Shown here piece by piece: positions 9,428-18,149 of a stretch of DNA of 64,000 nucleotides (its first letter is position 1; each line of letters opens with the position of its first letter). A program made the position numbers and the translations under genes. The notes under the pieces were generated by a model. That model searched no databases. It had not been told where the DNA came from and worked only from the letters and a program-made list of their open reading frames with translations. The DNA comes from Flavobacterium sp. (lineage in GTDB: Bacteria > Bacteroidota > Bacteroidia > Flavobacteriales > Flavobacteriaceae): NCBI GenBank assembly GCA_016721735.1, contig JADKHM010000019.1, positions 620,001 through 684,000 of the forward strand, written 5' to 3'.

Positions 9428-10407
9428 AAAAAATTCTTATTACGGGCGCAGCGGGATTTTTAGGTTCGCATTTGTGTGACCGATTTATCAAAGAAGGATT
9501 TCATGTTATCGGAATGGATAACCTTATTACAGGCGATCTAAAAAACATTGAACATCTATTTAAACTAGAGAACTTCGAATTTTACCACCATGACGTTACA
9601 AAGTTCGTTCACGTTCCTGGTAATTTAGACTATATTCTGCATTTTGCTTCACCAGCAAGCCCAATCGATTATCTGAAAATACCGATTCAAACTCTAAAAG
9701 TAGGGTCACTTGGTACGCACAATCTATTGGGATTGGCTAGAGTAAAGAAAGCGCGGATTTTAATAGCATCGACTTCTGAGGTATACGGCGATCCGCTGGT
9801 TCATCCTCAAACAGAAGAGTATTATGGAAATGTAAATACAATTGGACCCAGAGGCGTTTATGATGAAGCGAAGCGTTTTCAAGAGTCTATTACTATGGCA
9901 TACCACACTTTCCATGGTGTAGAAACTAGAATTGTGAGGATTTTTAATACCTATGGGCCAAGGATGCGATTAAACGACGGTCGTGTTATTCCTGCGTTTA
10001 TTGGACAAGCACTCAGGGGAGAAGATTTGACCATATTTGGTGATGGTTCACAAACGCGATCTTTTTGTTACGTCGATGATCAAGTTGAAGGCATCTATCG
10101 TCTATTGCATTCAGACTATGTTTATCCTGTAAATATTGGTAATCCCGACGAAATAACAATCAAAGAATTTGCGGAAGAAATTATCAAGCTTACAGGAACA
10201 AAACAGAAACTCGTGTTTCGTCCGTTGCCAATAAACGATCCGCTACAAAGAAAACCAGATACTACAAAAGCAAAAACAATTCTTGGCTGGGAAGCAAAAG
10301 TATCAAGATCTACGGGAATGAAATTAACCTATGACTATTTCAAATCACTTTCGTCTGAGGAACTATTAAAAGAAGAGCACAAAGATTTTTCAAAGTATAT
10401 CAATTAA
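9424..10407 (+). CDS. uxs: UDP-glucuronate decarboxylase (UDP-xylose synthase)-like SDR enzyme
   Basis: 327-residue extended short-chain dehydrogenase. The NAD-binding motif GAAGFLG is at 8-14, 'ASTSEVYGDP' at 115-124 carries the catalytic Ser/Thr, and the YxxxK pair is Tyr146/Lys150. 'LHFASPASP' near 72-80 and 'NTIGPRGVYDEAKR' are very characteristic of UDP-glucuronate decarboxylases, which make UDP-xylose via a 4-keto intermediate; dTDP-glucose dehydratases differ there. The cytoplasmic product would feed the glycosyltransferases of this locus, so a pentose may occur in the polymer (inference). It overlaps its upstream neighbour by four bases and the downstream transferase by one base. Confidence 0.9.
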   Translation: MKKILITGAAGFLGSHLCDRFIKEGFHVIGMDNLITGDLKNIEHLFKLENFEFYHHDVTKFVHVPGNLDYILHFASPASPIDYLKIPIQTLKVGSLGTHNLLGLARVKKARILIASTSEVYGDPLVHPQTEEYYGNVNTIGPRGVYDEAKRFQESITMAYHTFHGVETRIVRIFNTYGPRMRLNDGRVIPAFIGQALRGEDLTIFGDGSQTRSFCYVDDQVEGIYRLLHSDYVYPVNIGNPDEITIKEFAEEIIKLTGTKQKLVFRPLPINDPLQRKPDTTKAKTILGWEAKVSRSTGMKLTYDYFKSLSSEELLKEEHKDFSKYIN

Positions 10408-11759
10408 TGAAAAATAGAACGCGAAGATTTTCAGTTTATATTAGGCCTTTTTCGTACTTGCTAGATTTGGTAATTATTAACTTATTCTCCTATTTAGTAT
10501 TTTACCAAGATCTGTTCTCACTTTATTTTGCTTTTTTTATTTCGACTTCATGGGTTGTAATTGCTATAAATGTTGATTTTTACGAGGTTTATAGATTTAC
10601 CAAAGTACTTTCAATAGTAAACAAATTAGTCAAGCAATTTGTCTTATTTACCATTTCGTGCTTTGCCTTTTTTGGCATTTACACAAAAAACACCGACTCC
10701 AAAGTAGTACTACTGTATACATCTGCATGTTTAGCAACTGTTTTTGTCGCAAAATTATCAGTAGCCTTTTTTCTAAAGAAGTATCGCGAGCATTTTGGAG
10801 GAAATTTCAGGAGAGTAGTTATTGTTGGCCACGGAAAGGACGTCGATCAACTAGAAACTTTTTTTAATGATAATCCAGATTACGGATACCAATTGACCAA
10901 GATTTTTAACACCTCAAAAGAAAATGATGCAAGTCTTGAGGATTGTTATTCTTTCGTCTTAGACAGTAACATCGACGAGATATACTGTTCTTTAGATTCA
11001 TTATCTGATACACAGATTAACAACGTTATTGATTTCGCAGATAATAACCTAAAGATTCTAAAATTTCTTCCTGACAACAATGAGTTCTTTTCAAGAAAAC
11101 TCAAATTGGATTATTACGGCTATATTCCAATATTGTCGTTGAGAAATATCCCTTTAGATATTACGACCAACAAAATCATCAAGAGAGGATTCGACATCGT
11201 TTTTTCATTAATTGTTATTGCAGGCTTGCTTTCTTGGTTGATTCCATTAATGGCAATTTTTATTAAAGCGGAATCAAAAGGGCCTGTATTTTTTAAGCAA
11301 AAACGAAACGGACTTAATTACAGAGAATTTTCTTGTATCAAGTTCCGTTCGATGAATCTAAATGCCATTGCAGATTTAGAACAAGTTTCTAAAAATGACC
11401 CGAGAATTACGGCAGTTGGTAAATTTATTAGAAAAACCAGTATCGACGAATTACCACAGTTTTTTAATGTTCTTATGGGAGACATGTCAGTCGTCGGGCC
11501 CAGACCTCATATGGTTAGTCATACCGAAATGTATGCTCAAAAAATAGATAAATTTATGGTGCGACACTTTATTAAACCAGGGATAACAGGCCTTGCGCAA
11601 ACAAATGGGTATAGAGGTGAAGTTGAGAATGATACGGATATTATTTATCGTGTCAAATATGACATTTTTTATGTTGAAAACTGGTCCGTTTTACTTGACA
11701 TCAAGATCGTTATTGCCACTGTAGTTAATGCAGTAAGAGGAGAAGCCAAAGCCTACTAA
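10407..11759 (+). CDS. Undecaprenyl-phosphate sugar-1-phosphate transferase (initiating transferase, WcaJ/WbaP type)
   Basis: 450 residues. The N-terminal half has about four to five membrane helices and a CoA-binding-like soluble domain ('VVIVGHGKDVDQLE'). The C-terminal bacterial sugar transferase domain begins with 'IIKRGFDIVFSLIV' and contains 'CIKFRSMNLNA', 'DELPQFFNVLMGDMSVVGPR' and 'RHFIKPGITGLAQ', which are the core motifs of polyisoprenyl-phosphate hexose-1-phosphate transferases. The enzyme starts repeat-unit synthesis by loading the first sugar phosphate on undecaprenyl phosphate. It overlaps uxs by one base and is followed one base later by a GT2 gene, so they are translated together. 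Confidence 0.93.
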   Translation: MKNRTRRFSVYIRPFSYLLDLVIINLFSYLVFYQDLFSLYFAFFISTSWVVIAINVDFYEVYRFTKVLSIVNKLVKQFVLFTISCFAFFGIYTKNTDSKVVLLYTSACLATVFVAKLSVAFFLKKYREHFGGNFRRVVIVGHGKDVDQLETFFNDNPDYGYQLTKIFNTSKENDASLEDCYSFVLDSNIDEIYCSLDSLSDTQINNVIDFADNNLKILKFLPDNNEFFSRKLKLDYYGYIPILSLRNIPLDITTNKIIKRGFDIVFSLIVIAGLLSWLIPLMAIFIKAESKGPVFFKQKRNGLNYREFSCIKFRSMNLNAIADLEQVSKNDPRITAVGKFIRKTSIDELPQFFNVLMGDMSVVGPRPHMVSHTEMYAQKIDKFMVRHFIKPGITGLAQTNGYRGEVENDTDIIYRVKYDIFYVENWSVLLDIKIVIATVVNAVRGEAKAY

Positions 11760-11760
11760 A

Positions 11761-12540
11761 ATGGAAGTTTTAGTTTCCATCATAACCCCAACCTACAATT
11801 CTGAAAAATTTATTGGGGAAACCGTTCGCTCAGTTCAAGGCCAAACATGCTCTCATTGGGAAATGATAATTGTTGACGACTGTTCTTCAGACAAAACGGA
11901 ATCAATCGTAAAAGAATTCATCAAAGGCGATGGTAGAATTAGTTTTTATCAATTGCAAAAAAATTCTGGCGCCGGTGTGGCTCGAAATCAAGCAATTGAC
12001 TTAGCCAAAGGTCGTTATATTGCTTTTCTTGATTCTGATGATTTGTGGAAAGCAGAAAAACTAGAAAAACAAGTATCATTTCTAGAGTCACACAACCTTC
12101 CGTTTGCTTTTTCCTTTTACGAATGCATCAACGAAGAAGGAATTCCATTAAATATTCGTGTTGAAGCACCACAAAACCTAAAGTATTGGCAATTGTTTTT
12201 TTGCAATTTCGTAGGAAATCTTACCGGAATGTATGACACACATTTTTTTGGAAAAATACCAATTTCAAGTATACGAAAAAGACAAGATTGGATGGTTTGG
12301 TTGACAGTTCTAAAAAAAATCCGGTCTGCCCAAGTTATCCCAGAAAGTTTGGCTTTTTACCGCGTTCGTAAAGATTCGATTTCTTCCTCAAAATTGAAAC
12401 TAATTCAACACAATTTCAGGGTTTATAGACTATTTCATCGGCTAAATGTATTCGTCTCTCTCTGTTGTTTGGCGGGATTCTTATTTACTCAATTGGTAAT
12501 CAAACCGAGGTATATCAAGAAACTGAAACCATCGACTTAA
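11761..12540 (+). CDS. Glycosyltransferase family 2
   Basis: 259 residues of GT-A fold: N-terminal 'VSIITPTYNSEKFIGET' and 'IIVDDCSSDKT' (nucleotide binding, Asp39/Asp40), and the metal-binding 'AFLDSDDLW' with the DxD at 91-94. A hydrophobic stretch near residues 225-245 could anchor it to the membrane. It should add a sugar to the lipid-linked repeat unit in the cytoplasm. It is the last rightward gene of the locus. Its 3' end overlaps the 3' end of the convergent CapK-like gene by 26 bases. Donor and linkage cannot be predicted. Confidence 0.9.
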   Translation: MEVLVSIITPTYNSEKFIGETVRSVQGQTCSHWEMIIVDDCSSDKTESIVKEFIKGDGRISFYQLQKNSGAGVARNQAIDLAKGRYIAFLDSDDLWKAEKLEKQVSFLESHNLPFAFSFYECINEEGIPLNIRVEAPQNLKYWQLFFCNFVGNLTGMYDTHFFGKIPISSIRKRQDWMVWLTVLKKIRSAQVIPESLAFYRVRKDSISSSKLKLIQHNFRVYRLFHRLNVFVSLCCLAGFLFTQLVIKPRYIKKLKPST

Positions 12541-13855
12541 ATTGTTTTAATTTACCGCTTTTGGCTCTTTCAATGGTGTCTTTTCGAGTAAAAACATAAT
12601 TCAAATTGGGTTCAAGAAACTGCCCCAAGACGCGTTCCATTTCGTCAATTTCTTTTGTAGATAGTGCTCTTTCACTTACATATTCAATTTCAAACGTATC
12701 CAGTTTGGTTTGCGTAATGACAAATTCTTTAACGTTGCCCTCATCATCAAAAAGTCTTTTTGTAATAGAGTAGAAAGTCATTCCAGGGGACTTCTTTCCA
12801 CTTGGCAATACCGCAATGTCATTGGTTCTCCCGGTCAACTTTTTGAGAATTGGGCGTTGAAGCGTGCTTTTTTCGTCAAGTATGCCAATGTCTCCAACTT
12901 CATAACGTATCATCGGATGTGCTTTGTTATAGAGAGATGTGACTACAATTCTCCCTTCCTGACCATATGGCAAAACCCGATCATTTTCATCTAAAATCTC
13001 TACAAATAAGGTTTCAGAATTGATCATCCAAATCCCTTCTGGGTTTTCTAAAGCGATAATGTCCAACTCAGCGCTGCCATATTCATTGATGATTGGAATT
13101 CGAAATCGTTCTTCCAATAATTTCTTGTCAACATCAAATAACATTTCAGATGTAACGATACATACTTTCAAGCTCGGACAAATAGTGTCTAAATACAAGT
13201 TTTCTTGTTGTAGGTATTTCGCCAATAGTACAATCGAATTGGTGTAGCCGTTGATATAATCAAACTTGGTGTGTCGAAACTTTGCTACCATTTTTCGCAT
13301 GGCGGCATCGGAGAAGTCAAAAATATTAAAACGATAGCGGTGACTTAAAAAATCTTTGAGGCGCAATTGGGTGTTGGCAATAAAATCGAGCGGCATTCCG
13401 TAAAAACGCGCCTGCCAAGAATGGTTAAAATCTAAGCCATACCATTGAAAACGGCGCATAATATTGACCCATATTAAGGCATGACAAAACCTGTCTTTGG
13501 CAAATACAAACGGATCTCCACTAGAACCTGAAGTCTTATTGATGTACACCTTTTTTCGAGTAAATCCAGCGGAGAGTCTTTCTTCTAATGGTTTTTGAAA
13601 ATGAATTTTTTTCATCACCGGAATGTCTTCCCAATTTTCAATCCTCTTAGCGCCAATGATGCTCTTATAGTGGGAATTGTGTTGCAAATGATACTCGAAT
13701 ATTTCTTTCTTTTTCTGTGATAAAAAGGTGTTGTAGTCAACTTCAGAAAACGAAAGAATTTTATCCAACTCCGTTTTCGCTTTCGCAATCGGAAAGCCGT
13801 TCAGTCGCAACGTAAGATTAAAAAGATTCAACACGGCACTCTTATTTTTCATCAA
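12515..13855 (-). CDS. CapK-like adenylate-forming enzyme (phenylacetate-CoA ligase family)
   Basis: 446 residues read leftward. The phosphate-binding 'NKTSGSSGDPFVFAK' (TSGSSG at 108-113) and 'NEYGSAELD' later in the chain are the marks of PaaK-type AMP-binding enzymes; the ANL superfamily activates a carboxylate with ATP. Members in capsule loci are annotated CapK, and their real substrate is generally unknown. Here it closes the polysaccharide locus on the opposite strand, overlapping the last glycosyltransferase by 26 bases. A role in modifying a sugar or acyl decoration is inference; phenylacetate degradation is unlikely because no paa genes flank it. Confidence 0.82.
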   Translation of the reverse strand: MMKNKSAVLNLFNLTLRLNGFPIAKAKTELDKILSFSEVDYNTFLSQKKKEIFEYHLQHNSHYKSIIGAKRIENWEDIPVMKKIHFQKPLEERLSAGFTRKKVYINKTSGSSGDPFVFAKDRFCHALIWVNIMRRFQWYGLDFNHSWQARFYGMPLDFIANTQLRLKDFLSHRYRFNIFDFSDAAMRKMVAKFRHTKFDYINGYTNSIVLLAKYLQQENLYLDTICPSLKVCIVTSEMLFDVDKKLLEERFRIPIINEYGSAELDIIALENPEGIWMINSETLFVEILDENDRVLPYGQEGRIVVTSLYNKAHPMIRYEVGDIGILDEKSTLQRPILKKLTGRTNDIAVLPSGKKSPGMTFYSITKRLFDDEGNVKEFVITQTKLDTFEIEYVSERALSTKEIDEMERVLGQFLEPNLNYVFTRKDTIERAKSGKLKQFKSMVSVS

Positions 13856-13965
13856 AATTAATCTTTCATCCCAACTATCATATTAGAAGCTTGAATTTTT
13901 TGATATTTAATTACAAAAAACATCCAAAACCCAGTATTTTTGTCGCACACAACGAAACAACACTT

Positions 13966-15243
13966 ATGAATATTTTACTTTTAGGATCGGGCGGCAGAGA
14001 ACATGCTTTCGCTTGGAAAATGCTACAGTCATCGCTTTGTACCAAACTTTTCGTGGCATCGGGAAATGCCGGAACAGATTCGATTGCAATAGATGTCAAC
14101 ATCAATCCGACCGATTTCGAAGCCATTAAAAACTGGTGATTGCAGAAAACATCGAAATGGTAGTTGTTGGTCCCGAAGATCCATTGGTTGAAGGGTATTT
14201 TCGATTTTTTTTTAAACGATGAAGAACTGCAATCAATTCCGGTAATTGGTCCATCAAAACTTGGAGCACAACTCGAAGGAAGTAAAGAATTCGCGAAAGA
14301 ATTTATGATAAAACATCGAATTCCAACGGCAGCGTATGACAGTTTTACCAAAGAAACCGTTGAAAAAGGCTACCGGTTTTTAGAAACTTTGCAACCGCCG
14401 TATGTGTTGAAAGCTGATGGTTTGGCAGCTGGAAAAGGCGTGCTGATTCTTCACAATCTAAACGAAGCCAAACAAGAATTACGCAATATGCTAGTGGACG
14501 GTAAATTCGGGCAAGCGAGTTCAAAAGTGGTCATTGAAGAATTTTTGGACGGAATAGAATTGAGTTGTTTTGTATTGACTGATGGTAGAAATTACAAAAT
14601 TTTGCCAACTGCCAAAGATTACAAACGAATAGGTGAAGGCGATACCGGATTGAATACAGGCGGCATGGGTGCTATTTCTCCAGTGCCATTTGCGGACGCC
14701 ACATTGCTAGAAAAAATAGAACAACGTATTGTTATTCCAACCATTGAAGGCTTGAAAAAAGACAATATTCCGTACAAAGGTTTTGTCTTTATTGGTTTGA
14801 TCAATGTCAAAGGAGAGCCAATTGTCATCGAATATAACGTTAGAATGGGCGATCCAGAAACCGAAGTAGTTATTCCGAGATTGAAGAATGATTTGGTCGA
14901 ATTATTCGTCGCTGTGGCTAATCAAAAGTTGGATGAAATTCAACTCGAAATTGATGAAAGAAGCGCCACGACCGTCATGGTTGTCTCAGGTGGATATCCT
15001 GAAGACTATGAAAAAGGGAAGGAAATTTCTGGACTTAATCAGGTTAACGGCTCTATTGTTTTTCACGCTGGAACAAAGCTAGAAAACGGAAAAGTTCTCA
15101 GTAACGGCGGTAGAGTTTTGGCGGTAACTTCCTACGGGAATGATTACCAAGAGGCCGTAAAAAAATCGTATCAAAACATAGAAAAACTACATTTTGATAC
15201 GATGTATTATAGAAAAGATATCGGTTTCGACTTACTTGGTTAA
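13966..15243 (+). CDS. purD: Phosphoribosylamine-glycine ligase, with two compensating indels in this sequence
   Basis: GAR synthetase, the second step of purine synthesis (phosphoribosylamine + glycine + ATP). I start at ATG 13966 (MNILLLGSGGREHAFAWK), the standard PurD N-terminus. The frame hits a stop at 14137-14139, moves to another frame for about 60 bases (encoding 'EMVVVGPEDPLVEG', a conserved PurD stretch) and returns near 14200. A lost T near 14134 and an extra T near 14200 explain this. The rest shows the ATP-grasp features 'VLKADGLAAGKGV' and 'EYNVRMGDPETEV'. Total length is about 425 codons, normal for the family. I read the indels as sequence errors. A TATTTTTG -7-like box lies at 13935-13942. 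Confidence 0.9.
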
Positions 15244-15465
15244 GAAAGAATGTGCCGTTGTATCTTGATTTTCTTCGCCACTGTTTTTGTGCATCGTAAG
15301 TTGTTTACACCAATACCAAGTTGCATAACTGCAAATAGCCATAAAAATCCAGTTGATTGTATTAGCACCAAACCAATAGTCAAGTTCTAATGCACGAAAT
15401 TGATTTAAAGGCCAAAACAAAACGTTCTCAAATAACCATTGTATTCCTTCGAAAAATGCTTTCAT
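15232..15465 (-). CDS. Small membrane protein (DUF6341-like)
   Basis: About 77 residues from the ATG at 15465 (MKAFFEGIQWLFENVLF); an upstream in-frame start would add eleven unlikely residues. It has an amphipathic N-terminus, one clear membrane segment (about residues 34-52, 'INWIFMAICSYATWYW') and a charged tail. I recognise the pattern of a small flavobacterial family found next to purD and the DUF6427 gene, annotated DUF6341. No function is known. Its 3' end overlaps purD by 12 bases in the convergent orientation, and it is divergent from the DUF6427-like gene. Confidence 0.72.
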   Translation of the reverse strand: MKAFFEGIQWLFENVLFWPLNQFRALELDYWFGANTINWIFMAICSYATWYWCKQLTMHKNSGEENQDTTAHSFLTK

Positions 15466-15517
15466 AATAGTGAATGTTAGTAGTATATTTACACGCACAA
15501 AAGTATAAAATATCCTT

Positions 15518-16447
15518 ATGATTACAAGTTTTTTTAGAAAATCTACACCATTAAATTATTCGGCTGTAATTTTAGGGTTGCTTTTTTTCTTTTTTTACTA
15601 CCAACTGAAGCACGTTAGCGCCGATAATTCGTTGCTTAATGTGGTTTCTATATGTGTTTTTTTAGGTGTCTTATTTGTTTCGATGTTTATCACCAACTTT
15701 ATCGTAAAGAAAAACGGACTGAGCAAAGACAGTGCTTATACGGTGTTGGTGTTTTTTTTATTCCTCCTATTTTTTCCGGGAATTCTCAATAATGCGTCTT
15801 TGTTACTTTCCAATTTTTTTATCTTACTGGCGACCCGTCGAATTATTTCTCTGCACTCTCTAAAAGCCTCTAAAGAAAAAATATTCGATGCTTCGTTGTG
15901 GGTTTTTATCGCCACATTATTTCATTTTTGGAGCATTCTTTTTATTGTCCTGATTTTTATTGCGATTCTTTTTCATGTGGCTAGAGATTATAGAAATTGG
16001 TTTTTGCCAATAATCGCTTTTTTCTCAATCGCCATTCTTTTCGTGGGGAGCGCTTTGTACTTCAATACGCAATGGATACATCAGTTAATCGAGCAATCTA
16101 CTATCGACTTGCGAATGGATTACTTCACCAACAAAAATCAAAATTGGGCGTTTTCTATTTACGCAACCATCGGACTGTTTTTTGTAGTATTGCTTTTGCT
16201 TTCGCTTGCTAATCGACCGCTAATTTTGCATCCAACGTATAAGAAAGTACTTTCTGCGATTGCCATCGGAATGGCCGTATTTGCGATTTCACCAAACAAA
16301 TCGAATGAATTGCTGGTTTTTACTTTCGCTCCATTGGCCATGATTGCAACCACTCATATAGAAACGGCGCAAGCCTATTGGAAAAAAGAAGTAGTATTGT
16401 GGATATTACTCGTAGTAAGTTTTATTGCGTTTTTTGCGCAAGTATAA
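15518..16447 (+). CDS. Polytopic membrane protein (DUF6427-like)
   Basis: 309 residues with about eight membrane segments and short loops; no catalytic motif that I can see. The neighbourhood (purD, small DUF6341-like protein, upp) matches a conserved flavobacterial arrangement in which this gene is annotated DUF6427. The layout resembles hydrophobic enzymes or polymerase-like proteins but nothing supports a specific role. It starts at 15518, 52 bases from the divergent small gene, so a shared divergent promoter region lies at 15466-15517. The 3' end converges on upp. Confidence 0.7.
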   Translation: MITSFFRKSTPLNYSAVILGLLFFFFYYQLKHVSADNSLLNVVSICVFLGVLFVSMFITNFIVKKNGLSKDSAYTVLVFFLFLLFFPGILNNASLLLSNFFILLATRRIISLHSLKASKEKIFDASLWVFIATLFHFWSILFIVLIFIAILFHVARDYRNWFLPIIAFFSIAILFVGSALYFNTQWIHQLIEQSTIDLRMDYFTNKNQNWAFSIYATIGLFFVVLLLLSLANRPLILHPTYKKVLSAIAIGMAVFAISPNKSNELLVFTFAPLAMIATTHIETAQAYWKKEVVLWILLVVSFIAFFAQV

Positions 16448-16530
16448 TTTGTTGGGAGAATAAAAAAACCCAAAAACAGAAACTCGTAATTTTACTTGGC
16501 GTCATCGCGTCTTTGCGAGCAAATAATCAA

Positions 16531-17185
16531 TTACAATTTATTCCCGTAAGCCAAATCACCCGCATCGCCCAAACCTGGAACAATATAGTTTTTAGCATTC
16601 AAGGTTTCATCTAAAGTAGCCACCCACAAATGACAATGGTCTGGCAAATGATTTTCAAGATATGCGATACCCTGTGGTGCCGCAATAATCACCGCAATAT
16701 GAATTTCTTTTGGCAACCCTTTTTCCATCAGCTTGTTAAAAACTGCCACCATCGATTGGCCCGTTGCTAACATCGGATCAATCAGCAACAACGTCTTGTC
16801 TTGCAAATTCGGAACCGCCTGATATTCGACTAAAATATCAAAGAAATCGTCATTGTTCGGGTGATGTCGATAGGCCGAAACAAATCCGTTTTCAGCGCTG
16901 TCGAAGAAATTTAAAAATCCCAAATGCAAAGGCAAACCTGCACGAAGAATCGAACACAGAACCAACTGATCTTCAATTTCCGTTGTCTTTTTTTATTCCT
17001 AACGGCGTTTGAATTTCGATGTTTTTATAACGCAAGTCTTTGCTCAACTCATACGCCATTACCTCTCCGATTCGCTCGATATTCCTGCGAAAACGCATGC
17101 TATCATGTTGCACATTGACGTTTCGGATTTGACCTAAAAAGTGATTTAAAACACTGTTGTCTTCGGATAGATAATGAATTTGCAT
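16531..17185 (-). CDS. upp: Uracil phosphoribosyltransferase, frameshifted in this sequence
   Basis: UPRTase salvages uracil to UMP with PRPP. The leftward gene starts at 17185 (MQIHYLSEDNSVLNHFLGQI). The frame breaks near 16990 just after 'IQTPLGIKK'; one extra base next to a seven-A run (on this strand) accounts for it. The second part continues 'LVLCSILRAGLPLHLGF' and includes the PRPP-binding loop 'LLLIDPMLATGQSM' and the uracil-binding C-terminal 'YIVPGLGDAGDLAYG'. The combined length, about 217 codons, equals the normal family size. The break in such a conserved enzyme is most simply a sequence error. Confidence 0.9.
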
Positions 17186-17203
17186 AGGGGTTTTATTTTT
17201 AGT

Positions 17204-17386
17204 GGCTGAGTTGCTGAGTGCCTGCGATACTGAGTCCGTTTAGGTTTACTAAAAGCCCTAGCCCTGATAGCAGTGGAAATCCTTTTGTGGCGGCGTTCGC
17301 CATAAAAGATTGCAACGGATAGCAGGTTCTCGGCTCCTAAAAACTCAGCATCTCAGTATCTCAGAAACTTAGTAACTCAGAAAGGT
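17204..17386. repeat. Nested hairpin: CTGAG-word arms enclosing modular repeat copy A
   Basis: The outer arms (about 17204-17245 and 17338-17386) are imperfect inverted repeats made of iterated CTGAG/CTGAGT words on the left and CTCAG words on the right. Inside lies copy A (17255-17337) of the modular palindromic repeat, in reverse orientation relative to copies B, C and D. Its arms are 'GCCCTAGCCCTGATAGCAG' and 'GATTGCAACGGATAGCAGG', and its centre has a short hairpin around GGCG/CGCC. The element separates the divergently transcribed upp and DUF4254 genes. Function is unknown; cruciform or bidirectional structure is inferred only. Confidence 0.7.
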
Positions 17387-17444
17387 AACTTTTTTTCTCT
17401 CGTAAAAGTATAAAAAGTATCTTTGTCTTTTAAAATTCAAAGAT

Positions 17445-18050
17445 ATGTTTTCTAAACTTGCCTATGCCGTTTTCGAAAGAAGCATCCAAGATTATCATCA
17501 GTTTGATAATGTAGATCAACCCATTAACAACCCTTATCCCAAAGAGCAATTCGAGCATTTGTTGTACCACAAAAACTGGATTGATACGGTGCAATGGCAT
17601 TTCGAGGATATCATTCGTGACCCACAAATTGATCCGGTTGCCGCATTAACGCTGAAAAGAAGAATTGATGCGTCGAACCAAGAGCGCACCGATATGGTAG
17701 AATATATCGACAGCTACTTTTTGCAAAAATACCATCAGGTAAAAGTAAAACCAACCGCAAAAATCAATTCTGAAAGTCCAGCTTGGGCATTCGATAGATT
17801 GTCGATTTTAGCGTTGAAAATTTACCATATGCACGAAGAAGTTACACGTCCCGAAGCTTCCCAAGACCACAAAGACAAATGTCAAGCGAAGCTTAATGTG
17901 CTTTTGGAACAAAGAAGCGATTTGTCTACTGCCATCGATGATTTGATTCAAGACATTGAAAACGGCGACAAATTTATGAAGGTCTACAAACAAATGAAGA
18001 TGTACAACGACGACGAGTTGAATCCGGTGTTGTATCAAAATAAAAAGTAA
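17445..18050 (+). CDS. DUF4254-domain protein
   Basis: 201 residues, soluble, mostly helical and charged, with no signal peptide. The opening 'MFSKLAYAVFERSIQDYHQ' and the 'NPYPKEQFEHLLYHKNWID' stretch match what I know as the DUF4254 family of Bacteroidota, usually located beside glycosyltransferase genes, as here (GT9 gene downstream). No function is established. A -7-like box TATCTTTG at 17418-17425 lies 19 bases upstream of the ATG, though no good -33 TTG is visible. Modular repeat copy B sits between its stop and the next gene. Confidence 0.8.
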   Translation: MFSKLAYAVFERSIQDYHQFDNVDQPINNPYPKEQFEHLLYHKNWIDTVQWHFEDIIRDPQIDPVAALTLKRRIDASNQERTDMVEYIDSYFLQKYHQVKVKPTAKINSESPAWAFDRLSILALKIYHMHEEVTRPEASQDHKDKCQAKLNVLLEQRSDLSTAIDDLIQDIENGDKFMKVYKQMKMYNDDELNPVLYQNKK

Positions 18051-18056
18051 TTTTTT

Positions 18057-18131
18057 AGGAGCTATTTCCCGCTATTCGCCTTTATCTCTGCACTGCGTTG
18101 CGAGGATATCGGCTGCTATCGGGGCTAGGGC
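18057..18131 (+). repeat. Modular palindromic repeat, copy B
   Basis: About 75 bp starting 'AGGAGCTATTTCCCGCTATT' and ending 'CTATCGGGGCTAGGGC'. It matches copies C (33351-33461), D (60480-60559) and the reverse-oriented A (17255-17337) in both arms but has a short, different centre. It fills the gap between the DUF4254 stop and the TTG start of the GT9 gene, ending only 18 bases before that start, so it should lie in the leader of that mRNA if they are co-transcribed. Confidence 0.75.
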
Positions 18132-18149
18132 TTTTTACTAAATAGCAAC

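Noticed and set aside
1..13855. Mobile-element origin of the polysaccharide locus
   Set aside because: The region looks more A+T-rich and variable, but I see no integrase, insertion sequence, tRNA or attachment repeats to support a defined island.
13911..14351. 146-codon minus-strand frame across the 5' end of purD
   Set aside because: Antisense to conserved PurD motifs and without a recognisable product.
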